Source: Mangifera indica (taxonomy: Eukaryota; Streptophyta; Magnoliopsida; Sapindales; Anacardiaceae). From it: a stretch of 64,000 bases of DNA. This document shows positions 1 to 10,084 of the stretch, in pieces (the stretch's first letter is position 1; the number at the start of each line of letters is the position of its first letter). The stretch covers positions 7,768,251 through 7,832,250 of the forward strand of contig NC_058151.1 of the NCBI RefSeq assembly GCF_011075055.1, read 5' to 3'. The notes beneath the pieces were generated by a model, which saw nothing but the letters and a program-made list of their open reading frames with translations, had not been told where the DNA came from and did not search any database. Position numbers and translations under genes: made by a program.

Positions 1-700
1 CGACAGTCCAAAAGCATGAATCGACAAATTTTAGGGATAACTTGGTAGAATCTAGAAAATTAGTTGTCAAAGTGTTGTCCATTACCTTAGATGATAAATA
101 TAACGAATCTTGGGGATGACTTCGGACATGGTTTTTTGCATTTGTTGAAGAAGAAGAGAAGACTGAAGGAGATGAGGGAGATGAGTTAGGAGTGGGTGGA
201 TTATCAGGCCAGGTTCACATATGATGGGGGAGGAGGCTAACCCAAAAATTTATCACAAGCCCCAACCTGTTTTACCTGTACCAACCCACACAAGTTATTA
301 ACACCAACTTCATCAACTAGGATAACCTATACCTTAACCCAACCAACTACAACCTATCCCAACCCATATTCAATTAGATTCAGCCTATTTAATTTTAATT
401 ACTCTAGCCCAAGTAACTTTACCCAAGCCCACCATCCAAACGATCCAAACCCATATCACCCCAACCTAAAATTTTTATACACTCACCCAAAACCCAAACA
501 ACCCAATCCAAACCTCCATAATCCAACCCAAATAAATTATACCCCAAACTAAATATATTACATATTTTCCTAGATTTCAACCACATCCATTTTGTTCCCA
601 ACCCCAACACCACCACTGATGTCATCATAGGTTGCGGTTCATACATTGCCTAAAGGGAGAGGAACTCACAATAGAGAATTTTTTATCTTGTCAATTCGCT
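1..700 (+). pseudogene. Decayed gypsy gag-like region, Asn/Pro/Thr-rich
   Basis: No long open frame survives. From about 240 to 620 the plus strand is rich in CCAACCC and AACCCA words, so fragments in any frame are rich in Asn, Pro and Thr. The same composition occurs at 10630-11260 inside a better-preserved gypsy element, between its gag-like part and its protease. I therefore infer that this is the corresponding Pro/Asn-rich part of a related element whose 3' end lies near 3070-3780. Positions 1-240 hold a short acidic stretch (EEEKTEGDEGDE) that I do not recognise. Confidence 0.35.
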
Positions 701-710
701 AGTTCAATCC

Positions 711-1160
711 TTGCAATTTGCAAATAGTAGAGTTGAACTTGTTATGGGATTGGAATGTAGTCATGTCACAGTGCTTAGCATTTTCTTCTTTGTGAAGTTT
801 GTCACTGATTGTCTTTTTGGCTATAGCTCTCCACCCATTGTTTCAATGAATGGGGCAAAATATGGAAATAAATACAATCTTAGGAAAAACCCAAAGCATT
901 CAAAAGCCAAAGTTCCAGCCAATCCTGAGGATGAAGTAGTTGTCATTTTGTTCGCAGATTCAAATCTTCAAATTATTAAAGGTGCTACTAAACACTTGAC
1001 AAGTTCCCATCCATCATGGCAATTGAAGAAAAAAGCAACTGCAATTTCCATGTACACTAAAGAAGAACCTGCAGTGTCTGACTTTCCTACCGAAATGCTA
1101 CCTATGCAAATAGACACTACATTAAAAATGACCAAGTGTTTGATGCCGCTTCAATTATAA
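711..1160 (+). CDS. Unidentified 149-codon ORF inside retroelement debris
   Basis: This is an uninterrupted plus-strand frame of 149 codons. The N-terminal third is hydrophobic (LSIFFFVKFVTDCLFGYSS). The rest is polar and basic (NKYNLRKNPKHSKAKV) and ends in an acidic, Met-rich tail. I recognise no domain. It lies between a gypsy gag-like region and a tandem repeat block, at the place where a related element downstream carries captured host-gene sequence. It may be a host-gene exon fragment, a retroelement protein piece, or a chance ORF. Nothing in the sequence shows a promoter or splice structure. Confidence 0.2.
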   Translation: MQFANSRVELVMGLECSHVTVLSIFFFVKFVTDCLFGYSSPPIVSMNGAKYGNKYNLRKNPKHSKAKVPANPEDEVVVILFADSNLQIIKGATKHLTSSHPSWQLKKKATAISMYTKEEPAVSDFPTEMLPMQIDTTLKMTKCLMPLQL

Positions 1161-1493
1161 CTAATCCACATGATATTGAACACTTCATCTCTTTAGGTAC
1201 TGACTGTTGAGGAGAAAGATTATCTAATGCATTAGTGCTGTTGCTTTGTTGTGAAGATTCACTATGCGTGTACTCTAAGAAAACCATGATGCAGGAAAAC
1301 AATAAAAGTGTTCATAAATTAAATCACACAAATCCTTCTTGGTGGACACAATATGGAGTTTTGCATGGGTGGTTGCCACTGTTTCAGGCTGGAATAGTTG
1401 AAATTAGATTGTTACCTAATTTCGAATGAGTGAATGAGACTTTTTTCATGTCAATTCTAAGATGGAGTTTCAAAACGATGATAGATAAGATCA

Positions 1494-2324
1494 TAATACA
1501 AACCTTAGGAGAACCATACCTCAAAAACTAACTATTGAGATTAGAGAGTCTACGACCATAAAAATCTCACACTAGAAGCTCATACTTGTCAATGTTTTGG
1601 GATCTTAACATACCACCATGCTTCAGTGCCCACATGAGCTGACTGTACACTAGCTCCCTGCTAATCTCGGGCAAGCACTGCAATGCCAACATCACCACTT
1701 GGACCATACAATTGCAACTGGGAGACGTGGTAATAGCTCTAATATCAAATTATACAAACCTTAGGAAAACCACACCTTAAAAGCTAGCTATTGAAATTGG
1801 AGAGCCTAAGGCCAAATAAATCCCACACTAGAAGTCCATACTTTTCAATGTGGCATCCAAGTCTCATACTTTGCACTTGGGATCCTAACATAAATTATAT
1901 GAATCTTAAGAAAATTACACCTTAAAAGTTAGCTATTGAGATAAGAGAGCCCAAAATCATATAAACCCCACACTAATTGCTCATATTTTCTAATGTGAGA
2001 TCCAAGTCTCATCCCTTACACTTGGGATTTTAACATACTATCATGCTCCGCAACTCTAGTGCCCACACAAATTGACTATGCACTAGCTCTCTGATAACCC
2101 TGGGAGAACACTACAATGTCAACATCACCACCTGCACTGCATGATTGCAACTGAGAGACGTGGTGATAACTCTAATATCAAATTATACGAACCTTAAAAA
2201 AACTACACCTCAAAAGCTAACTATTGAGATGAGAGAATCCAAGGTCATATAAACCCTACACTAGTTATCCATACTTTCTAATGTGGGATCCAAGTCACAT
2301 ATTTTGCACTTGGGATTCTAACAG
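1494..2324. repeat. Degenerate tandem repeat block, about four copies of a ~150-bp core
   Basis: A core unit begins near each ATACAAACCTTAGGA-like word and ends near CTTGGGATCCTAACA-like words. Copies start near 1494, 1744, 1890 and 2168. Two of the intervals also contain a ~130-bp spacer with the words CACTAGCTC and GAGACGTGGT, so the period alternates between about 150 and 280 bp. The copies are roughly 80% alike by eye. No open frame runs through the block. The origin is unknown; it could be a degenerate satellite or an internally repeated non-coding element. Confidence 0.7.
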
Positions 2325-2780
2325 ATGATTAGTGTAGATAAGGGACAGATAGAACAGACAAATAAATCTAAAGTGGCTCTCATCCATCTATTAGATGTTG
2401 AACATAATATCAGGTATTTGGAGTCTTTGCCTTATCTTCATGATAAAGTTCTTAAAGCTGATGAAAATGCAACCTTTACTGTCTCTTCGAATCAAAAGAA
2501 AAACCTGGGTAATGTATTAGAAATTTCTTGGTAGCATTGTCAAAGGCTTTGAGGGTGGGAAAGATATTCATACTATGAATATTAGTACAACTCCTAAGTC
2601 TAGTTTTACTCATTTATAGGGATTGTTTTTTAAGCTCACATTCCCAAGCCCATCTCTTGTTGTAACAAATGATTAGAAAGTAGTGAAGCTAAATATAGAT
2701 GACATTGAAATAGATGAAACACCATGTGCAATAGTCACTTCATATAATCTTAAGGTTGCTTTGCGATGTTGAGCATAAGC
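2325..2780 (+). pseudogene. Unidentified broken coding-like segment
   Basis: A 69-codon open frame (2325-2534) is followed, after a frame change, by coding-like sequence containing SPSLVVTND and NIDDIEIDETPCAIVTSYN with scattered stops to about 2780. It lies immediately upstream of a PPR fragment and downstream of the tandem repeat block. I do not recognise the protein. Persistence of long near-open frames suggests former coding sequence. Whether it belongs to the retroelement or to a captured host gene cannot be decided by eye. Confidence 0.2.
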
Positions 2781-2842
2781 TTGACTCTCTAGGGGCGAGC
2801 CAAATTAAAGCTCATCTTTGGTTCAAAGATATTTTTAGGGGA

Positions 2843-3066
2843 CAAACTCTATGAAAATGAGGCAAAGAACATTTACAATAGAATGTCTGGAAGGAACATA
2901 ATTGCTTTGAATTCAATGATTGCTTCATTTGGCAAAAGAGTTTATGTCAACAAGGTTGGTAAGTCCTTTAATCAATTGTCTAAGAAAGAATCAATTTCAA
3001 GGAGTGCATTGATTTCTTGTTGTGAGCAGAATCAGATGTACGAGGAGGTTTCAATTATATTCCTAA
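2843..3066 (+). pseudogene. PPR protein gene fragment
   Basis: The frame reads as about 70 residues of a plant pentatricopeptide-repeat protein. It contains NIIALNSMIASFGKR, then a linker, then SRSALISCCEQNQMYEEVSIIF. This is the classic PPR helix pair (N-x-x-x-x-NSMI...G followed by SAL-I-CY-QN-MYEEA-x-F) of PCMP-type organelle RNA-editing factors. Drift is visible: R in place of the usual W, and CC in place of CY. It ends at FLTT plus a stop, and the same frame then continues into a gypsy chromodomain tail. A complete family member has several hundred residues, so this is a small internal piece. Related but different PPR sequence is at 12174-12720. Confidence 0.65.
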
Positions 3067-3780
3067 CCACGTAGCTTCTCCACTCCCACCTCGAGGACAA
3101 GGTGGCTTCCATTGAGTGAGGTAACGTTAGGATACAAGTATATGTGCCTTCTGAGAAACACGGAACATAAGGAAGGCTACAGACAGATGGCAGAAGACTA
3201 GAATTGACAAATGGCAATCACACAACAAATGAAAAAGTATCAACAAGGCAGCAAAGGTATTGGACAACAAAGATATTCTAGAGAAACGTGGCAAGCAAGA
3301 AGAGGGCAAAGGATTATGCAAAGAAAAAGGAGAATAAGGTTGTTATGGAATAAAAGGGGAGTGAAGAGGTTTAGGAGGGGCATTAAACATTTCAGCAAAA
3401 TTTAGGAAGAACTAAGAGAGAGTTGCAAGCCTCTTGAATTGCCTTGCATTTTAGTAGTTTAGTTTATGTAATTTGATGCATTTCAATTTCAAGAAGTGAG
3501 ACAAAGTTGTATGAAATTTTTATTGTAAACTTGTTCTAATTACAAAAATGCAATACAAAAATATATTTCTAGTAATTGCTCATCTCTATACTGTTCTATT
3601 GCTTCAACTCCTATTGTTCTATTACTTGAGAATATTTTGACTTGTTTATGGTTGATGTTGTTTGTTGGAACTATTGTTGAAAACCGTTATACAATAGTTA
3701 TAAACACACTAGAGTACTACTGAAAACATTGAGATGAGAAAAGGAAAAGCAAATTGTTGCTGTGACTATTCAAGGGGCCA
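3067..3780 (+). mobile_element. Gypsy chromovirus 3' end: chromodomain tail plus LTR-like sequence
   Basis: At 3075-3125 the plus strand encodes LLHSHLEDKVASIE, a stop, then GNVR. This corresponds to the tail of the chromodomain at 12946-13165 (LFQHLHLEDKLSPDGQGNVR). Downstream sequence shares words with the LTRs at 9535-10069 and 13198-13752, for example AATTGACAAATGGCAA and the GGCAAGCAAG-rich stretch. I did not find a matching 5' LTR, a primer-binding site or exact LTR borders. From about 3480 the sequence is AT-rich and non-coding. Confidence 0.45.
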
Positions 3781-3819
3781 AACCTCTCCTTGAGTAGATG
3801 CTCCCCTACACTAACCAAA

Positions 3820-4160
3820 TCCCTGCCTACCTAACCAATTGTTTCCTTTGCTAGGTTTTATTCATTCAACAATTGAAGGTTTCCCTCCAAATCAGCCATT
3901 ATCCTCCACCCATGTGGTCCACCTTTCTCTTAACAAAATCATTCAAGATCTCTCTCCTAGTTGTAGAATCAACTAAGATCTCCCTACCAATTGCAAAATC
4001 CTTGCCTGCTCGTTGTTTCTACTGCCAAACTTTATTCATTTAGTGACACTAAGTTTCCCTCCAAATCAACCATTTTCAGCCACATGGCCCACTTTTCTAT
4101 CAACAAAATTATTTGATTTCCCTACCAATTATAGAATCATCCAAGATCTCCCTGCTAACT
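3820..4160. repeat. Two-copy direct repeat, ~170 bp per unit
   Basis: Two adjacent units (about 3820-3990 and 3991-4160) share the order TGCCT, TTTATTCATT, GTTTCCCTCCAAATCA, GGYCCAC-TTTCT, AACAAAAT and ATCTCCCT. Short CATTCAAGATCTC-type words also recur within and after the second unit. The open frame at 4013-4237 is made of this repeat and has no domain. Function is unknown. Confidence 0.55.
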
Positions 4161-4256
4161 ACATAATCATTCAAGATCTCCATACAGACCTCATAGTCAT
4201 CCAAAATCTACCTTATTCTGATTCCGATGCACCCTAATTACTAGTGATATAACAAA

Positions 4257-4971
4257 GGCTAAACGACTATTACCCACCCAAGGTATGCTGCAATCTCAAG
4301 TTTCCACCCTTTAACTATGGAAACACCAAACACCTACCCATGGCAGGTTAAATTTAACAGAACCCTAACGCCTGAAAATTTTATCTCTTTTTGCCCTCCT
4401 AAACTTCAAAAACTAAAATTTTCCCCAGCCTAAGTTTTAAAAAATGGCAATTTCACCCTAGGGTTTCGTTTTGAAATCTCCGGCGACATCTCCGGCTCCA
4501 TTGCCGACGGCTTCTCCCTCCCGAAGCATCCTCTCCTTCCGGCGATCTCTTTCCTCCCATTTAGAAGCTCAATCGGCGTCGAAGAAGCCCGATCGTCTCC
4601 CAAGGATTCTCCGACGCCGATCGGGCTTCCAAATGGGAGGAAAGAGATCGCCGGAAGGAGAGGATGCTTCGGGAGGGAGAGGCCGTCGGCAATGGAGCCG
4701 GAGATGTCGCCGAAGATTTCAAAACGAAACCCTAGGGTGAAATTGCCATTTTTTAAAACTTAGGCTGAGGGAAAATTTTAGCTTTTAAAGTTTAGGGAGG
4801 CAAAAATAGATTATATTTTAGTTTATTTTTTAATATTATAGAGAAAATAACGATTTTACCCTTACCATCGTTATTTTTAACTGGCTATGGGTAGGTATTT
4901 GGTGTTTCCATAGTTAAAGGGTGAAAACTTGAGATTGCAGCGTACCTTGGTTGGGAAATGGTCGTTTGGCC
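4257..4971. mobile_element. Foldback (inverted-repeat) Mutator-like MITE with 9-bp target duplication
   Basis: The ends are GGCTAAACGAC and the inverse GTCGTTTGGCC. Nearly the whole 715-bp element is one inverted repeat: left arm 4257-4581, spacer about 4582-4611, right arm 4612-4971. The inner arms are GC-rich, with GATCTCTTTCCTCCCAT against ATGGGAGGAAAGAGATC. The outer arms are AT-rich. TATAACAAA occurs immediately on both sides (4248-4256 and 4972-4980), a perfect 9-bp target-site duplication typical of Mutator-superfamily insertions. It encodes no transposase. The 4471-4740 open frame is a by-product of the GC-rich palindrome. It would be moved in trans, if at all. Confidence 0.88.
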
Positions 4972-4980
4972 TATAACAAA

Positions 4981-5280
4981 CATAAAAGACAAACTATTTA
5001 ATTGTTCACTGTTATGCGTCCATATAAGGTTTAGTACTTAATAGAATATTGACAAAAATTAAAAGATAAAATAGTGGAAGGAAACTAAATTCTAAACCAA
5101 AAAAGAAAATGAAACTACAAAAGCATAACTCAAAGGGAATAGAAGAATTTACCTTTTTTGCATCTATCCTTCTTTCCTTTAAAAACTCTATATCATTAAC
5201 CTGATATATAAGTAACTTCCTATTAATAAAACATCATGGTAAAGTCAAAAGTATACTATTAATCTTAATATTCTAAGATT
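4981..5280. other. No gene seen
   Basis: AT-rich sequence between the foldback element and the LTR-like tandem unit. I saw no coding frame, motif or repeat that I can name. Confidence 0.5.
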
Positions 5281-6095
5281 AATAACTCTTGCCTCAATAT
5301 ATACTATATCATTCAAAACTTGTTTAACAAGGTTCTTGCAAAATGCATTTTAGGACATTAAAGAATTTCATCATATAATTTTTCATGCTAAACTGATAGA
5401 TCCCCAGAAATGTCTCTACAAAACTCAGTCAAACACATGTAATATACAAACCAATACACGACCAAATTCACACACACAAATAGTTGTATAAGGAAATTTT
5501 GCATTATTGATAATATAAGTTGCTGGCTACACTCAATTCCGATTCTACTTCAACTATTCAAGGTGCCAATACCCTCTGCAATGCAAAATTTTGCTTACAG
5601 GAATAATATCCTCTAATAAACCTCAATCCCTACATATATTTTTTCCAATTCATCACATTCTTTCCTTTTCCTCCCCTTTCACAAGACTTCCTTTATAATA
5701 GTTTTTCCCTTTAATTCTTTTTTTTCTCCATGTGCTCATTCCTTCTTGTATGTACTTTAATCTTTTTTCTCCTTAATGTGTTCATTTCCTTCTTCTTGTA
5801 TATAATAACTCCTGTTCCAGGATATGTTATATCATTTAAAACTTGCTTTAGAAGGTTTTAATAAATTGCATTTTAAGAAATTAACAATTTCATCGTATAA
5901 TTTTTAGGTGTTAAACTAATTGGTCATCATTGTCTCTGCAAAACTCAGCCAAACACATAATATACAAGCCAATAAACAGCCAAAATCACAAACACAGATA
6001 GTTGTAGAAGGAAATTTCATACTATTGATAATGAGTTGCTAGTTATATTCAATTTTGATTCCACTTTGTCTATTCAAAGTGCTAATACCCTACCG
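5281..6095 (-). repeat. Gypsy LTR-like sequence, partly duplicated in tandem (minus orientation)
   Basis: Unit 1 (5281-5803) and unit 2 (5804-6095) both begin AATAACTC and then follow the same order of words: TATATCATT-AAAACTTG, TTTCATC-TATAATTTTT, CTCTGCAAAACTCAG or CTCTACAAAACTCAG, and GTTGTA-AAGGAAATTT. Unit 2 stops where plus-strand gypsy pol sequence begins. The second half of each unit matches the LTR at 9142-9520, which has a primer-binding site on the minus strand, so I assign minus orientation. Unit 1 ends in a T-rich stretch. No target duplication was found. Confidence 0.6.
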
Positions 6096-7330
6096 ATTGG
6101 GGGCAAGAGATGGAAGTGAGTTTGAATATAAGCTCTGTTGTTGGGTTTGGTTTGCCAAAAACTATGAAAATAATTGGGGCATTGGAAGCAGGAGAATAGT
6201 AGTTATGATTGACAATAGGGTCACTCATAATTTCATTGTAGAAAAATTGGTTGAAGAACTAAAGAATCCCATAAAAAGTGCTAAATTGGTATTAGGAGAT
6301 GATAGAATGGATAACCATTCAACAGAATTTTCTTCACTTCTGATTAAGGGGAGTTAATGTGATATTGGGAATCAACTAGCTGCATCGTTAGGGAGAGGTG
6401 AAGATCAATAGAAAAACCAAATTATTTCTTTCCTTTGGGAGGGAAAGAATGAATTACATGGTGATTGGTAATTAGCTCGGCTAAAGTCTTCACTCAAATC
6501 TTTGGTGAAGATAGTCAGTGATTAAGGAGAAGGATACTGGGTTGAGATAGAATTGTCGTTAGAAGGGACAAGAAGGGATGAATCCTGAAATCGCCGAGTT
6601 GCTATCAGAATTCGAAAATCTTTTCAAAGAACCTAGGGGACTGCCACCAAAGAGGAGTTGTGACCATAACATCAAATTAATATAGGAAGCTCAGCCACCC
6701 AACTTATGTCCTTACAGATATCCTTATTACCAGAAAAATGAAATTAAAAGAATTGTTCAAAAGATGCTTAGGCAAGGGTGATTCACCTAAGTATCAATCC
6801 ATTCTTGAGTCCAATCATTTTGGTAAGGAAAAAGGACGGCAGCTAGAGGTTATATGTAGATTCCTGAGCATTGAATTGGATCACTATTCTGAAAAAATTT
6901 TCAATAATAACGATTGATGAACTCATGGACGAATTAGTGGGGGCAGAGGTGTTCAACAAGTTTGACCTCAAGTTCGTGTACCACCAAATCCGATTGAAGG
7001 AGGAGGATGTTGAGTAGACCGTATTTCAGACGCATGATAAATACTACAAGTTTCTAGTCATGTCCTTTAGACTGTCGAACATTCCAACGACCTTCGAGGG
7101 AATAATGAATGAGATTTTTAGACCCTATTTGCAAAAGTTCACGCTTGCATTTTTCAATGATATACTAGTATACAATAAGAGGTTTAAAGATCATTTATGG
7201 CATCTTAGGGTAGTGTTAATCTTCTCAATGATCATCAATTAGTGATTAATTAAAAGAAGTGCATCTTTGGACAAGATAGAGTGAAATACTTGGGACATAT
7301 GGTATCAAAAAGAGGAGAAACATCAGAAAT
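6096..7330 (+). pseudogene. Gypsy chromovirus protease and reverse-transcriptase remnant
   Basis: Protease: VVMIDNRVTHNFIVEKLVEEL at 6200-6260 corresponds to the aspartic-protease active-site region (usually DSGATHNF), here with the catalytic-site Ser and Gly lost. A spacer with LLSEFENLFKEPRGLPPKR (about 6600-6655) leads into the RT, with VFNKFDLKFVYHQIRLKEED near 6950-7010. A 60-codon frame at 7060-7242 contains FFNDILVYNK, the degenerate YxDD box. It ends in KKCIFGQDRVKYLGHMVSKRG near 7255-7315. Many stops and frameshifts show that it is dead. RNase H and integrase are missing, and minus-strand gag sequence follows after about 7450. Confidence 0.8.
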
Positions 7331-7449
7331 ATGAAATTAGTCAGATAATGCGATCTTGCGTATTCTTTAGTAGTAATTGATATGTATTCTCAAATAGCTC
7401 CAAAAACTTTTTCCAATACCCCCTTTTAATCCTTAAGCGATTTTTGTTT

Positions 7450-9060
7450 ACAATACACTAGAGTAAATTGAAATCATGGTTAACACAACAAATCAATCTC
7501 TGTTGTCTTCAATAAATTCTTAGCCATAACTTCTAATTTAGTCAAAGATGGGTCACCTTGGTATACTACTTGTCAATCCTTAGCGTTGAATTTGATATAC
7601 ATTGCATATCAATTCGCTTGAATTTCTCCCAATGACCACAACTATTCTACTCCTTATACTAGATTAACACTACCCAATTTAAAAGATAAGAAATTTTGGA
7701 TTATAGAGATACCTTGTAGCTCTAATATGACTTTTTTGCAAACCTCTTCACTTGAAACTCTTTGTCCATTCCCCACCAATACCTCAAACTGTTTAGTAGG
7801 TCGAATTCACAAATTTAGCTCCTAAACCAATTCCACCGAGATAAAGTTGTGGATAGCCCCACTATCCATCAACACCACCATTTCCCTTTCACTAATCTAC
7901 TATTTTAATAGATGGTCAAACCCATAATCAAATATAAGGAGAGTGCAATCTAAATTCATTCTTGCACTGTCAACTAAATGTCCACTGGTTCTTTGGGTTC
8001 CTCCTTCCCATCCTCATCCTTCACACTCACCAAAAGAATTTTAAGTTGCTTGTTCTTACAATGATGGCTTCTGATAAACTTTTCGTCACACTTGAAACAT
8101 AACCCATGCTCAAATTTATATTTTTACTTAGTATCCAAGAATGGTTGAGTTCCATTTCCCCTCTTTTGACTTGCTTTGATCTCACTCCCTCTAAAATTAA
8201 AAGGTATTGATGACAAGAATTTACTTGATTTCGTTCGTGATTTTTGGTTGAACTGATTTAAGGTCCCAATACTAAAACTTTCGTTTATGTGTGGTGGATA
8301 AAAACTCGATACTCTATGCATATTGGGAGAGTTTGTACAATAATAGGGTCCGGATTTGGGTAGGTTTGGCCCATACCATAGCCTTGGGCTCCTCTCCCAA
8401 AATGTACTAGTGTGGGTTTTCCCTCTCAAACTCTTTTGAGCTCTTATATGGTCTAAGAACACAAGCTAGTCTTCTATTCTTTGGGCTATAGCCATGGCTT
8501 AAGCCAAACTATTAGCTCCAAACAATAAGATCTCGACCTAAATCCCTTTCATTAATTCACCAATAAAGGCTCCCTTTAACAACTCCTTCGACGTATCCTT
8601 TAATGGTGTAGTCAACACTCTGAACTGAGCTTTATACTCCCCCACCATTTTCATTTGTTTCAATGTTATCAATTGTAGCGGCACAACACAACCACCATAA
8701 ACTTTTCCACGTCAACATTGGAACTAGTTAAGAGTTGTACCTTCTATACATACTGATGTTGCCGAGATTTTTTCCCACTCCCAAATCAGGTTAACATGAA
8801 AGTATCTTTCCGCTCAATACACTCATCCCACAAGATCTTCCCCATTGAAAATTAATAATTCCATTCACCAAATTTCTATTCAAATGATTGGACCTTTATT
8901 TTGACCCAACTTTTTACTCAACATTGATGATTTTTAATTCTTCATTTGTTTGTGTACTCAAGTTTCTATTGCTTGAACGAATTCCACCAAGTCCGTCATC
9001 TTCCCATGGTTTTCTTTCATCCACCGAGACTTGACGTCTTCTACAAATGATCTCAACTTC
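7450..9060 (-). pseudogene. Gypsy gag-protease remnant, minus strand
   Basis: Reading from high to low coordinates: gag core near 8780-8560 with LITLKQMKMVGEYKAQFRVL and KELLKGAFIGELMKGI (Retrotrans_gag type), a zinc-knuckle-like CFKCDEKFIRSHHC at about 8100-8045, then protease VVLMDSGAIHNFIS at about 7880-7830. The protease active-site DSGA is preserved. A 112-codon open frame at 8462-8124 lies between the gag core and the zinc knuckle. Stops and frame changes break the rest. The LTR and primer site at 9127-9520 belong to this element. The opposite-strand RT piece at 6096-7330 is of similar type but lies in inverted orientation, so rearrangement or a second insertion is likely. Confidence 0.75.
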
Positions 9061-9126
9061 ATAGATTATCTCACCTCTGACACATCTTTCTCCATATACA
9101 CTACTCTTTTTTCCACTATGGTTTTG

Positions 9127-9520
9127 ACTCTGATACCACTTTGATATATTATCGTAAATTTCCCTACAAAACTCAACCATACACATGCAATACACAAAGC
9201 AATACACAACCAAATTCACAAACACAAATAACTATGAGGAAATTCTGCGTTATTGAAAATATGAGTTGCAAGTTACACTCAATTCCATATCTACTTTGGC
9301 TATTCGAGGTGCCTATACCCTCCTCATTACAAAGATTTGCTTACAGTAATCATATCACCAAACAAACCTCACTCCCTACATATATTCTTTGCAATTCGTC
9401 ACATTCCCTCTTTTTCTCCCCTTTTGCCTTCTTTTATAACCATTTTGCCCTTTAATTATATTTTCTTCTTCTCATGCTCTTTTCCCTCATCTTGCATATA
9501 CTTTGAGAGGTTGTTAGCTC
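9127..9520 (-). mobile_element. Gypsy LTR with primer-binding site, minus orientation
   Basis: At 9127-9138 the minus strand reads TGGTATCAGAGT, the initiator-methionine tRNA primer-binding site used by most plant gypsy elements. The LTR ends beside it at 9142 (minus strand AATATATCA). LTR sequence runs to about 9520 and matches the unit at 5281-5803 in words such as CTACAAAACTCA and CTACATATATTCTTT. The outer border is not visible because the next element's LTR begins about 15 bp further on. Confidence 0.7.
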
Positions 9521-9534
9521 TCATGTATATTATA

Positions 9535-10069
9535 TGCGAAGAGAGAAAAGAAGGGAGTGATGGGTACAAGTGGCAAGAAGCTAGAGTTGAGAGATCACAA
9601 GCAACCAACAAGGGGGCAAGTAGTATACAAACAATCAGCAAGAAGGACCACAAAGATTTTCAAAGGTGATATGGCAAGCAATGAGAGGGTAAGCAAATAT
9701 GAAGAGGAAAAGGAATAAAAGAATGGAGAAGTCAAAGAAGATTTGTGAAAAAGCAAGGGCAAGGAAGAGCTCCAACCTCTCAAAAGCTAGAAGGAAGAAT
9801 TAGGCTTTGTTCCTAGGTTTTGTTATGATTTTCTAATGTAAGAAAATACTGAAATGAGTGTAAAAACTCTTTTATTGAATTTTTGAGAATCAATCAATAC
9901 AAGAATCCTTTGAATTTACATTTGTGTTGTTGAAATACATATCACAAATATATTTTTCTATATTAATTCTCATCTCCAAACACACTACAAATTTGAGAAC
10001 CCTCCAGTGAGCAACATATTTTAGTAGCAGTGAAGAACAGAACCACAAATTATTTTCAGGTTTGTATCA
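9535..10069 (+). mobile_element. 5' LTR of a gypsy element
   Basis: This 535-bp copy pairs with 13198-13752. Shared order: TGGCAAGAAG, GCAAGAAGGACCACAAAGAT, AGGAAGAATTAGGCTTTGTT, AAAACTCTTTTATTGAATTTTT and ACCACAA-TTATTT. It starts TGCGAAG and ends TTTGTATCA. A degenerate primer site, TTAATATCAAAGC, follows at about 10072-10084. The two LTRs differ at many positions, so the insertion is old. Confidence 0.75.
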
Positions 10070-10084
10070 ACTTAATATCAAAGC

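Noticed and set aside
4471..4740. 89-codon GC-rich ORF rich in Arg and Ser
   Set aside because: It spans the centre of a long palindrome, so its openness and composition come from the inverted repeat. No domain or codon pattern supports a gene.
8124..8462. 112-codon minus-strand ORF considered as a separate gene
   Set aside because: It lies between gag and zinc-knuckle remnants of a minus-strand gypsy element and is part of that element.
9141..9783. Several overlapping ORFs of 60-110 codons on both strands
   Set aside because: They fall inside LTR sequence, overlap each other in different frames and contain no domain.
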